Assembly (NCBI RefSeq): GCF_021134715.1
Contig: NC_060027.1
Coordinates: 930,001 to 994,000, forward strand
Source of the DNA: Daphnia pulex
Lineage: Eukaryota; Arthropoda; Branchiopoda; Diplostraca; Daphniidae
Length of the DNA stretch: 64,000 nt
Direction: 5' to 3'
Shown here: positions 38,692 through 49,478 of the stretch, one piece after another
Layout of the letters: each line of letters starts with the position of its first letter
How positions within the stretch are numbered: the stretch's first letter is position 1
Notes under the pieces: model-generated
What the model saw: the letters and a program-made list of their open reading frames with translations, nothing else
Database searches by the model: none
Told to the model about the DNA's origin: nothing
Translations under genes and position numbers: made by a program

Positions 38692-40488
38692 GCTAATCTA
38701 AATCAACATGACATGGAATCTGAATCCTTAAATGGACAGACAATTGCAAGCGAATTAACATTTGAGTGTACTAGATAAAGAGAAATATTTTGTGTTGTTT
38801 TAATTTCTATTTGCTTCCAAGAGGGTCCGGAGTTCCGGAATGGTGTTATCGTGGCTGGTTTCGTGTAAATTTTTAGAGTGGTAGGGGGATCAATTTGTTC
38901 CTCATCTTGTTGATACTAACACATTTTTGCTAATAAAATAATCGCAATCCGTTCAGCGAATGTCGAACGCTTGCGATCAAACCGTTTTTTTTTGTTTTTG
39001 AGCTGTTTGGATTTAGCGGGGGTGGTCGATTTTTAATTTCTATCGATATCTTATGGCATGGCTAATTAATAGAAGATTAGGGTCGTCTGCTTTCATTTAT
39101 TTTATTTTTATTTTTTATTTATTTATTTTTTATTTCAAGTTTCGAAAAAGAGATCAAGAGACTTCAAAGAAAACTTAATGATCACTAATATTGGCAACGT
39201 ACGTGAGTGCACGAAAAATAGCAGAATAAATAAAATGACAAAAATGTGGGACTCTGACCACGTCGCGTCTGGTCTTTATAAAATCGCTCGATACCCACTC
39301 CGGCCATTCTGTTAAGCAGGTAAAAGTAAGAATACTATTAGAATAAATAGAAGAAAAACCTGTTCCAATTTGTGCAATTTTAGTTCCTGACCATAGCATG
39401 CATGGTATCATGTGTAAGCCTCTGTCGAAGTATGGCAATCTGTTTGCACAAGGTAACCTTTTCCTTTGTGCTGATTTGAGTCCTGAGCTAGGCCATTATA
39501 ACAATGAGATATGTAAGTTTTACTTGTGTTGGCCCTGTCGTCAGCAACAATCTCAATATCATCACATGGGGTAATGATTTTTGTTACTTTCATCCCTGCT
39601 TTGACTTTCCTTGCTGTGCTAGATATTTGAATGATGCAAGACTTGCATCAGTGCAACATGTTACACAGAAAATTTCAATTCTCCTGTTCATTAACAATTA
39701 GGGTTTACTCTCTGTCTCATTTTCGACTTTTCTTTACTTGTTGTTTTCTCAATATTTTTTTCGTAAACCATTTCTTATTTTTCGTTTAGATAAACAGCAT
39801 CCAGTTTGAATGGAGAAACTACCGATGTCGATAGAGTTTGTTTTCCTTTTCTTTAAATGTCCAAGTGTATGCCCATGTGAGTGTGGGTGTATTCACGAGG
39901 ACCCCCTTTTTTCCTATCCTGCCTGGATCGAACTCTTCAACGGATGGATGGAGGGGATGGAGCAACTGACGTAGATGCCTGGCCGTATTTCCCAGTTTAA
40001 AAGGTAGGACAAATGTTTCTCTATTCTTCCTTTTTGATTATTAGGTGGATTTGATTTTAAATCGTTACATAGTCCGGAGTACGATTATTCCTGAGCTGTG
40101 CCGTTGACTGGAACTGTTTTTCTCTTACCGTTTTTGTATGCTTAGGGTTCATGCAATAACTAATTTGTAGAACGCCTGCAGATCAGGCCTGGTTGGTACC
40201 TCACAACTTTGTCTGTGGTTATTCCAAACTATTTGAACTTTAAACACTTAAAGCAAAGGGCAACTAGAGAATTTTATGACCAAGACGGACTGGCTGCCAC
40301 ACCGGCACCTCCCCTTTCTTTTATTCCTTCGATAAATTTCCAAGAAAAACCTAATTATTTTGAATGAAAACTTAAACCACCGAAAGTCCATGTCCAACTA
40401 ACTAATACGGGGACCCTGAGGATCGGACGGGCGTTATTAAATTCGTCTGCTTAATAATTAACTACTTTTAAACTGTGAATTTTTTTAG
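38692..40488. repeat. Spacer with fragments of a diverged segmental duplication
   Basis: Between copy D and the decayed copy E. No intact gene is seen. Blocks at about 38940-39080, 39555-39625, 39893-40015 and 40075-40140 match, in the same order and strand, blocks at about 43130-43255, 43270-43345, 43403-43522 and 43585-43650. The best-kept pieces are ggcatggctaatta, tgcctggccgtatttcccag and gccgttgactggaactgttt. They mark an old duplication of the intergenic DNA. Confidence 0.65.
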
Positions 40489-41216
40489 CGCCAAAGATCG
40501 TGTCAATACTGACCACCATCATGAAACCCTTGTACCCGAGAAAACCATGAGTAAGATCAAAATCTTCGGACAGGATAATAAAGAATGGAAAGTGGCTATT
40601 CTGGTCAATTCCGAAGAGTTACCTGCTTGCTACGGCGGAACGAGGACCGATCCCGATGGGAATTCCAACTGCACTACACTGGCAAGTCCTTATTTATTAC
40701 TAGGCTTATCATTCTCATTCAAATCTCTTGAAAACGAAGATCAATATGTGAGGGAAAGTTTCTACTATTTGAACTACTACAAGACTGATAGTACAAATAA
40801 AAAGTCTTTGTCAATCCCCAAGGAATCTAAAGAACAATTAGAATTCAAAGTCAAAGAAGCTGGCGCCATGCTCAAGTATAATTCCCTATCAGCCCTTAAA
40901 CGAGTCATTTTAATTTTATTCCCTATTCAAGATGGGATTACCATACAGAAGAAGGCGACCCCGATCGTTCCGCCGAATAGGATTGTTTGCGACATGTCGA
41001 CCTAAGAAGGAGAAGTCCGATATGGCGAGCCTGGTGTCTGTAGTGACAGCTGTTACACAAACCATTTCCCCTTGCCTGCATAACTCCCTACTAAAGATTG
41101 GTTTCAATTTTTTTGTTACAGACATCGTTGAATTTGATAAGGATAGCCCCAGTTATCTCCGCTTAAAGAAGATTTGGTATGCGATTTTGGTAGCGGACTA
41201 CATCAACCCCGCTTAG
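40489..41216 (+). pseudogene. Decayed SEC14-like copy (E), remnants of exons 7-10
   Basis: Only the last four exon equivalents are present: 40489-40681, then remnants within about 40740-40874, 40931-41040 and 41121-41216. Exon 7 is 193 nt instead of 200: one base is missing in the AAACCCTTTGTG region, shifting the frame, and six more are missing near VNPDQL. Exon 8 has lost its start, including the PKS codons. Exon 9 lacks the stretch between EEGD and PIVP, and carries a TAA where the other copies read STEEGE. The donor after exon 7 is still GC. Splice sites and the final GOLD strands (YLRLKKIWYAI) remain recognisable. No upstream exons 1-6 were found, so it is not translatable as a SEC14-like protein. 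Confidence 0.88.
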
Positions 41217-41502
41217 AATAATCCGGAGTAATCTAAATTTAACTCGTGACAAATTCTAAATAAAACGGACAGAAAATAACAGATGAATAATTTTTTAATA
41301 TCCTAGAAACAGGATAAAATGGTGTTATACCAGGTTATAAATTTTATTACATTTCAATGTTAAAGAATAGAATAGAGAGGCTAAGAAACAAATCAATTGA
41401 GACTTAAAATAAAAATTAATCCAACACCTGTTTTATGTAATAGTCAAAATTGTCAATCGTAAAAGCCTGTCGTTTTCGTGGTCTGTCCCAAATTTGACAC
41501 CT
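41217..41502. other. Short convergent spacer, copy E remnant / REXO1-like gene 1
   Basis: AT-rich 3' flank of about 290 bp. No gene seen. Confidence 0.4.
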
Positions 41503-42756
41503 TTACTTGCAGAGAAAAGGTTTGATTTTCCATAACATGAGCTCCATGCAGGCGATTGCATCTTCGACGCTATTGTGTCCACCTAAGGTAAGCAAACCAA
41601 TTTTAAAACAATGAATTATAGTCAAGTCATTCGACGGCCGACTGTATTAATTACCATCTTTCTGAATATGCTTTTGAAAATGATCGAGAATCAATTTCTT
41701 TAAGCCTCTCTTGTAGGGCGGACCTCTGGAATGCGGGAACACGATGCTGGTATCAATTACCGTGTCGTGGATCAACTGAAATAATCATCAAAGTTGTACT
41801 ACAATCCTTACAGAAGCAAAAGAAAAATGATGTGAAATGTTAACCCGAAGAGCGCGCAAATCACTGCCAAGACCATGTCCAATCAAAATGGTTTTGCTGG
41901 ACAGCAAATTGAGAAGGAAGGCCTGGACGTCTTTGAGTTTAGTCATGACATGTTTGAGGTCCCGTTCGGAAATCCCGCTGAATCTCGTGTTGTAGTCGAC
42001 GACGGGATTGTCGGGTTTGACGAGCGTGTCGTAAACGATCTTCAAATCGGACGAGACAATCGTGATGCGGGTCAGTTCACCGCCTTCCGTCGTGTAGCAC
42101 ATCTCGCAATCCATGGCGCTATTATTATTATCGTAATTATTATTATTTATCATCATTTAATTTATATTTTAATCGAATTTTATTACTAGACGCCGTAGTC
42201 GCCGCCGGGGAGTGGCGGCTTGTCCATCGTGTGAACGAATCCGTCAACGGTCTTGAGGTTCTCGATGTTGAATACGTGGTGTTTCGACGTGGCGCATCCT
42301 TTTTCTTTCCGATCACTTCCGCAACAACTGAACGGCGATGTCATATTAGTTCCGGGGTTGCGGAAGGACCTTCCCCAATGATACGAACATTCGTCGTCAG
42401 CGGAACTGCACAAAAGTACAAACCATTTTTTTTTTTTTTTACCAATTGAAATTATGTAATAGGAAATTTGTTAAACTCAACTGATTGTGATTGATGGCCA
42501 ATCCTCTGGAATCGACTTTGAAAATAGTCGAGCAACGATCGCAGATTCGTTCGTCAGATTTCAACTGGATGGCCGGTTTGGAGCGCAACTGATCGATTTC
42601 GACTGAATTGATAACTGCTCGGGTCTTGTGGATCGGATGCGGCCGTGGGTAGCCATTTGTTTCCTGCTGTTTAAGGCTGATGATGTGACGTCCCATCAGC
42701 TTGTAAAATACTGGGCCTTTTAAAAGACTTGGGTCGATATTCACTGAAGGATACAT
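41503..42756 (-). CDS. REXO1-type RNA exonuclease (DEDDh family), gene 1
   Basis: Exons 42756-42482, 42405-42187, 42118-41845, 41775-41655 and 41582-41503 give 322 residues. The DEDDh core is visible: MDCEM (first Asp-Glu pair), [12 protein letters not shown] (second Asp), [13 protein letters not shown], and [16 protein letters not shown] (His and last Asp). Upstream lies the Cys/His region seen in animal REXO1 ([32 protein letters not shown]). Such enzymes trim RNA 3' ends; the substrate here is unknown. A TAG that seems to interrupt the frame at 42186-42188 lies on the donor of a 68-nt AT-rich intron (42119-42186); splicing restores GVYAMDCEM. Its paralogue at 47.6 kb has no intron there. 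No nuclear signal was identified. It is a compact form compared with vertebrate REXO1, which is over 1000 residues. Confidence 0.88.
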
Positions 42757-44586
42757 CGTGCTCGCCAGTAATCACAATGTTGATCAATCCAAGTCTTATC
42801 GATGTACTAGATTTAGAATGAATGAAAAATGCACAGTGATTGAACGTCGGAAGTCAACGACGGATGAGTGACTGTCGTGTTTATTGAGGTAAAATCGGTG
42901 GTCTTACGAAGTTAAATTACAAAGGATATGTCGTCCGAGAAACGTTATCATTAGAGTGACCATGGGAGATTTCCTTCTCAGAACAGTAGCTACAATTATT
43001 CGCTCTTGGCTTCCAAGAGGGTACTGGAAGGTCTAAGTAATTATCTGCGGTTGATGGTACGGTGCGCAAATGATGATACATGGCTGACGGGGGGAGGGGG
43101 TATAAGTATAACATGATGAGACGAAGTATTAGATAATAAAATAATTACTATCCGTTTAGCGAGTGAGAAAACACGCCTTTTTCGTTTCTGAACGCTTTTG
43201 ATCATTTTTATCGATATCTGATTCTTAGGCATGGCTAATTAGAAGATAAGTGTCGCCCATCTCTACACCAACAATGTCAGTGTCATCGCTTGGGTAATGA
43301 TTTTCTTTACTTTTATTAACATGTCACCTGCTAAATATTTAATGATGGATTGTATAAATAGAGTGCATTACATATTTAAACCTTACAGTCTCTTGTTTAT
43401 TAGCAATTCACGAGGAGGCCCTATTTCCTATCCCACCTGGTGCGGAATCTTCAGGAAACTCTTTACCCAACGGAACACTTGTGGATGCCTGGCCGTATTT
43501 CCCAGGTTGAAAGGTAAGACATGTTTATCTATTCTTATCCTTCCTTATGACTATTTCGTAGAGTTGGTTATAACTCGTTAGTAGTACGAAGTACGATTAT
43601 TCCTTAGCTATGCCGTTGACTGGAACTGTTTTTCTCTTGCCGTTGTTGTTGACTCAATTATGGTAGTTAATTAATTACATTGGGAAAAGGTTTAAGTTGT
43701 TTTTCATGGCATCGTCAGTAACTAAAACAACTACAATCTCACAATGTGTAAACCGGCTGAAATTTTCTGCTTGCCTTTTTTAAGCTAGTAATGGCCTACG
43801 TGATTTATCCTACACGATAAGTCATGTGAATGTCGAAATTTATTTAGTTTTCGTTCAAATTAATTTAAAAAAATTACTACCTCCTTTTATTTTTTCTTTG
43901 GGTCATTGTGGACACAAGAATCTCTATTAATTGCCACGTATCACCACAAAAGTACTTAAACTTTTGGAATATTCTCTTCTGGTCCCAAAAACGTCTTTAT
44001 TGTGCACGTACGGCTCAATAAGGGATCGAGGGTATCAAGTTCAAGCAAATGGAGGCGTGGCTATAAGCGTGGCATCATTAGATAAACATAAGAATTGCGC
44101 ATGCACCTGTATAGCGGACGAGCGACAGGAACAATGTATAACTTTTGAGCGGCTTTTGAGTCGAAAGCATTATCGGCATCAGTTCTGCTGACCAGAATTG
44201 AAATCTCTGGCCATTTAAAAGAAGTGATTGCTACTAACCAATGGTTACTAACCATTGGCTCGGTATGGCTATTTCTCTTGATGTTATTTGACGATCTGGC
44301 GAATATTTTACAAGGGCTTATACTTCCGAGCGCTCCAATAAAATTTAAAATGCAAGATGCGACATATTGCGGTTGACCCAAAGGGGCACCAAGCTCAACT
44401 TAAAAAATATGAGGAAAGGAACTGTATGACTCTAATCAGGACTAATGCATTTCGTATCTCGTCGTATCTAATGACTTAATCTAATCACGATAAATGGGAC
44501 GATAATAAAAAAAAAAACATAAATCAGAATAAACTTCCGTATTCATAACTTTTACGTACTTGAACTTGTTCTCCTTATTTGACGAG
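42757..44586. other. Divergent spacer, REXO1-like gene 1 / SEC14-like copy F, with duplicated blocks
   Basis: About 1.8 kb. The middle (about 43130-43650) is the partner of the diverged duplication at 38.9-40.1 kb. GATA-type motifs lie at 44489-44493 and 44501-44505 upstream of copy F. The leader at 44537-44586 resembles that of copy D. No other gene was recognised. Confidence 0.5.
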
Positions 44587-47185
44587 ATGGATCTAAATGC
44601 TGAGCTTTCGGAAAACCAAAAAACGATTTTAAAACAGGTAGCAATTCGCTTTCATATAATCATTAGTTTATTTTAAATTCATTGTTAACGGAGAGGCAAA
44701 TTTTTGATTCTATCATTATACATTCCAGGCGACCACATGTATCCGTTAGGGGGATGTTAATTAACATTTTTGCCATGAAAGTATTTTTCTGCGGGTTTCG
44801 TTCGTGTTAATTTTTTATTCAATTTTATTACTGTTACTAAGTCATAGAGCTCGTAGAATAACTCTGGGTCTGGGACGATTATGGTACCGGTATCGATTTT
44901 TAAGAACGGTCCATATCTGGGCTTGTCTGCTGTCAGTTGTCAACTTGTCATGTTCTTGTCATTTCGTCATTAGTTTTTAAGAAAATGCGACGAATAGACG
45001 CGAAACGAAATGTTTTTGAAAGAAGAAAAGAACGGTGTCGAGAAAATTTCAGCAATAGGTAAATGATTGTTTGTCATGTTACAATATGTTACTAAAATGT
45101 TTTTATTTTTTTACGCCCATCCGATCGTAATCTTATCTAACAGCTATTGAAAATCTCGAATCCCCTCCCCCCTTAAACTATTGACGCAGTAGCAAGAACT
45201 GATAACCGAGGAAATATCCTCACATGTATCATCTCCTTGTTTTTGTTTTAAATAACCATGCAATTTGCATCTCGTGTGCTTACACAAAACATTGATGTTT
45301 CGTTTGTCGTTAAACAGTTTCGCGAGGTGGTAAAGGATTGCCAGTTACCCAACTCTGAAGATGCTTACCTTGCACGGTGGCTCATCGGTACTGTATCAAT
45401 TATTCGCATTTGTTACATGTTTCACAATCCTATTTCTCTTCACACAGCCCGTGATTTTGACATTGTTAAAGCTGAAAAAATGCTCCGAAATGTAAGTGAA
45501 AAACAAGTGTAGAAAAATTATTGTACGCTCTAACTTTGTTTTTTTATTACCTTCAACAAAAAGTCACTGGAATGGCGCAGTCAATTCAAAATCGACAGTG
45601 TTCTAAACGACGACTACAAGCCACCGGAAGTTTTGACAAATTACCTTTCAGCTGGTATCGTTGGACAAGACAAATTGCTAAACCCTGGTATGTAAATTTC
45701 GGAGACTCGACGCGAAAACTTTAAAATAATGAAATTTTAAATCCTTTTTTTTTTTTTAATTTAGTATGGATCGTTCGATACGGAAAGACGGATATGAAAG
45801 GGATCCTTCGTTCGGCGAAAAAGATGGATTTCATCATGTACTATGTTTATTTGGTTGAAGGCTTAATTGCAAAGTTCGCAGCTGATCCGAAGAAGTACAA
45901 CCGCGTGCCAGATGCATTAGTTCAATCAATAATCATCTTCGACTTGGAAGGCCTGTCCATGCAGCACGTCACTAACAAAAAAAGTAATGCAACTACACGA
46001 AGGCCATAGAGAATGCGAATTGATTACGTATCATGATTTCTAACGGTTGTGACTGCGGCGGGAATTAGCATTACTTTTAATTTGTAAAATATTAACTGAT
46101 TATAAGAATTTGACACTTTGAACGTATAGTTATAGATTTGAGCATCAAACTTGCTAAATTCTACGAGGCGAATTATCCCGAGTACCTTCACTGTGCGTTT
46201 GCTGTTAATGGTAATCATTTTTGGAAAAAATTACGTTTTGCGCGAGGGGATGTCGACTCTTTGTGAACAAACTTTAAGTTGTTTTTCTTTTTTTTTTTTC
46301 GAATTTTTTATTTGAGCCGACAACCTCTCGCATGGGCATTTGAATGAATTACAGCTCTTTTAATCTGTGAATTTTGTAGCGCCAAAGATTGTGTCAATAC
46401 TGATCACCATCATGAAACCCTTCTTGCCCGAAAAAACCATGAGTAAGGTTCATATATTCAGCCACGATGACAAAGTATGGAAAGCGGCCATTCTGGAACA
46501 CGTCAATCCTGATCAGTTGCCTGTCGCATATGGAGGAACTTTGACCGATCCCGACGGAAATCCCAACTGCATTACAATGGCAAGTCCTTCATATTCATTA
46601 ATAGACCACCAACCACCCGTTATCTCACTCAAATCTCTTGAAAACGCAGGTGAATATGGGAGGGAAAGTTCCTAAATCCTACTATTTCAGCTACAAGAAT
46701 GATACTACAAATAAGAAGTCTTTGTCGATCCCCAAGGACTCTAAAGAACAATTAGAATTCCAAGTAAAAAAAGCTGGCTCCATTCTCAAGTAAGTTGTTT
46801 TTTTTAACGAGATAATAAACCAATGCACCAATAAGCCTAATGGATTTATTTTCTTTGTGTAAAGATGGGATTTCCATTTAGAGGAAGGTGACATTGCGTT
46901 CGCTGTGTATCGGATGGAAGGCAGTGAATTCATCTCGATCGTTCCGCCGAATCGGGTCGATTGTGACATGTCGACCGAAGAAGGAGAGATCCGTTGTGAT
47001 GAGCCTGGTGTCTGTAAGTTACGGTTGCCATCAACCATTCCTATCGCTTTTATATTGCTCTCTGAATTTCGTTGAATTTTATTCTTATTGTAGATATCGT
47101 CGAATTCGACAATAATGCTAACACCCGCTCAAAGAAGATTTGGTATGCCATTTCGGTAGTGGATTCCATCAACCCCATTGATTAA
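44587..47185 (+). CDS. SEC14-like protein (copy F), CRAL-TRIO and GOLD domains
   Basis: Exons 44587-44637, 45318-45387, 45448-45491, 45564-45687, 45765-45983, 46130-46210, 46380-46579, 46650-46789, 46865-47013 and 47094-47185 encode 389 residues. It starts MDLNAELSENQKTILKQ. The CRAL-TRIO part reads FDLEGLSMQHVTNKK and KLAKFYEANYPEYLHCAFAV, and the GOLD part KWDFHLEEGDIAFAVYRMEG. Exon 4 is 124 nt rather than 121, from one extra Asp codon in LNDDYKPPEV. Intron 1 (680 bp) is the largest of the gene, and its interior is unrelated to introns of the other copies. Intron 7 has the GC donor at 46580. The C-terminus (DSINPID) is close to that of pseudogene E, which probably shares an immediate ancestor with it. 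Confidence 0.92.
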
Positions 47186-47606
47186 CCCAAACAGGTTCAA
47201 CAAAATCTTATACTTTTGATTGATAGAAACGAATTGAACCAAAGAATGGGGCTAAACTAGTGCATACTTCTATAGGGGAAATAAGAATTAGAATGTAAGA
47301 ATGCCATTACAATTCAACTATGATAAAGTTATGGTTTTAGAGGGTTAAATACGAAATCATTTGATAAGATAAAACAATCCAACCCCTTGTATATAGTAGA
47401 GTAAAAATTAGTCAATCGTACATGTTATGTTCATGTATCATGTCCAAGGTTTCTCAGTCGTCGATCTTCGATCGTCAGAGAAACGTTATCATTTGTGACC
47501 ATGGAAAATAATTCCTTCCAAGAAGAGTAGCTTAAGTTTCGGGGTCCAGAAAAAACAATGGTTTGGCTATTGGCTATGACAAGAAAGAGAAAGGATACAA
47601 GATAAA
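47186..47606. other. Convergent spacer, SEC14-like copy F / REXO1-like gene 2
   Basis: About 420 bp of 3' flank. No gene seen. The layout (SEC14-like end facing REXO1-like end) repeats that at 41.2-41.5 kb. Confidence 0.4.
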
Positions 47607-48739
47607 TTAATGGTTGATTTTCCAAATCATGAGCTCCATGCAAGATTTAGCGTCTTCGACACAGTTGTGCCCTCCACCTATTTGAAATTTAAGTTTCAAT
47701 GTTTAATTAAACTTTTGATTGAAAGTATTTTAAAATTACCGTCTATCTGAATTGTTTTATGCAAATATTCCTGACACAGCGTTTTCAAAGCTCTCTTAAA
47801 GGGTGGCCCTTGAGAATGTGGGAAAACCACACTTGTATCAATGACTGTGTCGTGTATCAACTGAAATCCGACACCCAAGAAAATTAAGAAACGCCATATT
47901 GGAATAACTCAAATTATTAAATGCTGTTTCAAATTACCCGGAGAGCTCGCAAATCTCCGTCTAGACTGTGTCCAATCAATATAGTCTTGTCGGAAAGCGT
48001 GTCCAATAAGAAAGTCTGGACATCTTTCATAGTCGTGTTGCAATACGTCAAATCGTATTCGGTGATGCCACTAAATCGAGTGTTGTAGTCGAGAACGGGA
48101 CTGATTGGCTTGATCAGAGTGTCGTAAACGATCTTCAAATCGGAGGAGACGACCGTCACGCGCAACGCTTCGCCGCCTTCCGTCGTGTAGCACATCTCGC
48201 AATCCAGGGCGTAAATTCCGAAGTTGCCGTCGGCCGGCTGGGGCTTTTCCACGGTGCGGACGAATCCTCTCAAGTTGTCCAGGTTTTCGCTAATGTGCCA
48301 TTTGTTCACGGTGCATCCGGCGGAATTGGAGTCCCGATTACAACAGGTGTAGGGCGTTTTGTAACCTCGACGCTGGTAGGATCGTCCCCAGTGATAGAAA
48401 CAATCCCTGGAATTTTAAAGAAGAAGTTGATTTGACTTGTACGTTATACGATTAATACGAGAGGAAATGTGTGGGAGGGACTTACCCACCAAGGGGCATT
48501 CCCCTGTAATCGATTTGATAAATCGCGCTACATCGGTCGCAGATACGCTTATCGGATGCTAAACGAACACCGGAATTTGACCTCGATTGGCTAATGTTTT
48601 TGCTATTAATAATGGCTTTATCCTTGTTGTAGGGATCCGGTCGAGGAAAACCGTTCAATTCCTGACGTTGTGTGGTCAAAACGTATGGCTGCATCTGCCT
48701 GAAGAGAGCTGCTTCATCGACCGATTTTGACGAGTACAT
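47607..48739 (-). CDS. REXO1-type RNA exonuclease (DEDDh family), gene 2
   Basis: Exons 48739-48486, 48406-47938, 47860-47740 and 47677-47607 give 304 residues. DEDDh residues are all present: [30 protein letters not shown] and GGHNCVEDAKSCMELM. The Cys/His region reads CDRCSAIY, CFYHWGRSY, TCCNRD and GCTVNKWHI, followed by ENLDNLRGFVRTVEKP as in animal REXO1. The ATG at 48739 is chosen because the paralogue also starts Met-Tyr at the same place. It is predicted to be a 3'-5' RNA exonuclease; substrate unknown. One intron fewer than gene 1. It sits next to SEC14-like copy F just as gene 1 sits next to remnant E, so the pair arose by block duplication. Confidence 0.9.
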
Positions 48740-49478
48740 TTTCAGCACAGTTTGAATAGCGGTGACTGACAAGGCTGAAAGACAATCTACGACTGGGGTA
48801 GTTGCTCGAAAGGTTTATTTTTTAAAGTGCTCGATTAGTGTCGGTGTTGCCAATAGATAGCGAGTTTGGATATAATAATGTTTTTTTCTCAATAGAGGGC
48901 CATTTCGAGCGAAAATTGAAAGATAAAGAAAATAGGGGTAAACAAGAAAATGAATGCTTTGCCACTTTGGGTTGATTTTTTATGTGACTAATTAAAAGAG
49001 ATTTGATGTCTAATTTTAAAAAGAGCTCGTTTGTGTAGGAAAAATGAGTAGTGAATCGTAAATGAGACACATCTGAAGTTAATTAGACCTGAATTAATCC
49101 CATTGCCTTTTGCATAAGCTTTGCGGCGCCTTTTTGGGAAACCGGAAAAGGTCTGTAGCAACTTTTCCGTTCCTGAAATATGAACTTATTCTCAACTCAT
49201 CATTCCTACTTATCTATTCATCTCTACGTCTAAATCAACTCTACTCATTTGGTGTATTTTATTTGAGTCATTACAAACAACATCTTTTTTTGAAAAAGCC
49301 GCCACATGAATCAGCCACCTAGTAGAGGAACTTCGAACTGCTTAATCGAAATTGGCTGATTTTCGTCTGCAACTGCGTCGTTCTCGCGTGGTCACATTTC
49401 GGTCTAATAAGCTGGTGCGAGTGTGACTTAATTCTTTTATTTTGTTTCATCAGATAATTACTTGGATTGGTCAAGAAA
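48740..49478. other. Divergent spacer, REXO1-like gene 2 / MYND gene 1
   Basis: About 740 bp, AT-rich, presumably holding both promoters. No gene seen. Confidence 0.4.

Noticed and set aside
42119-42190. In-frame stop in REXO1-like gene 1 read as a pseudogene mark
   Set aside because: The stop lies on a perfect 68-nt intron whose removal restores the conserved frame, and the full coding length is a multiple of three.
44697-45260. A nested gene in intron 1 of SEC14-like copy F
   Set aside because: The arginine-rich open stretch near 44985-45060 is short, with no domain and no partner exon.
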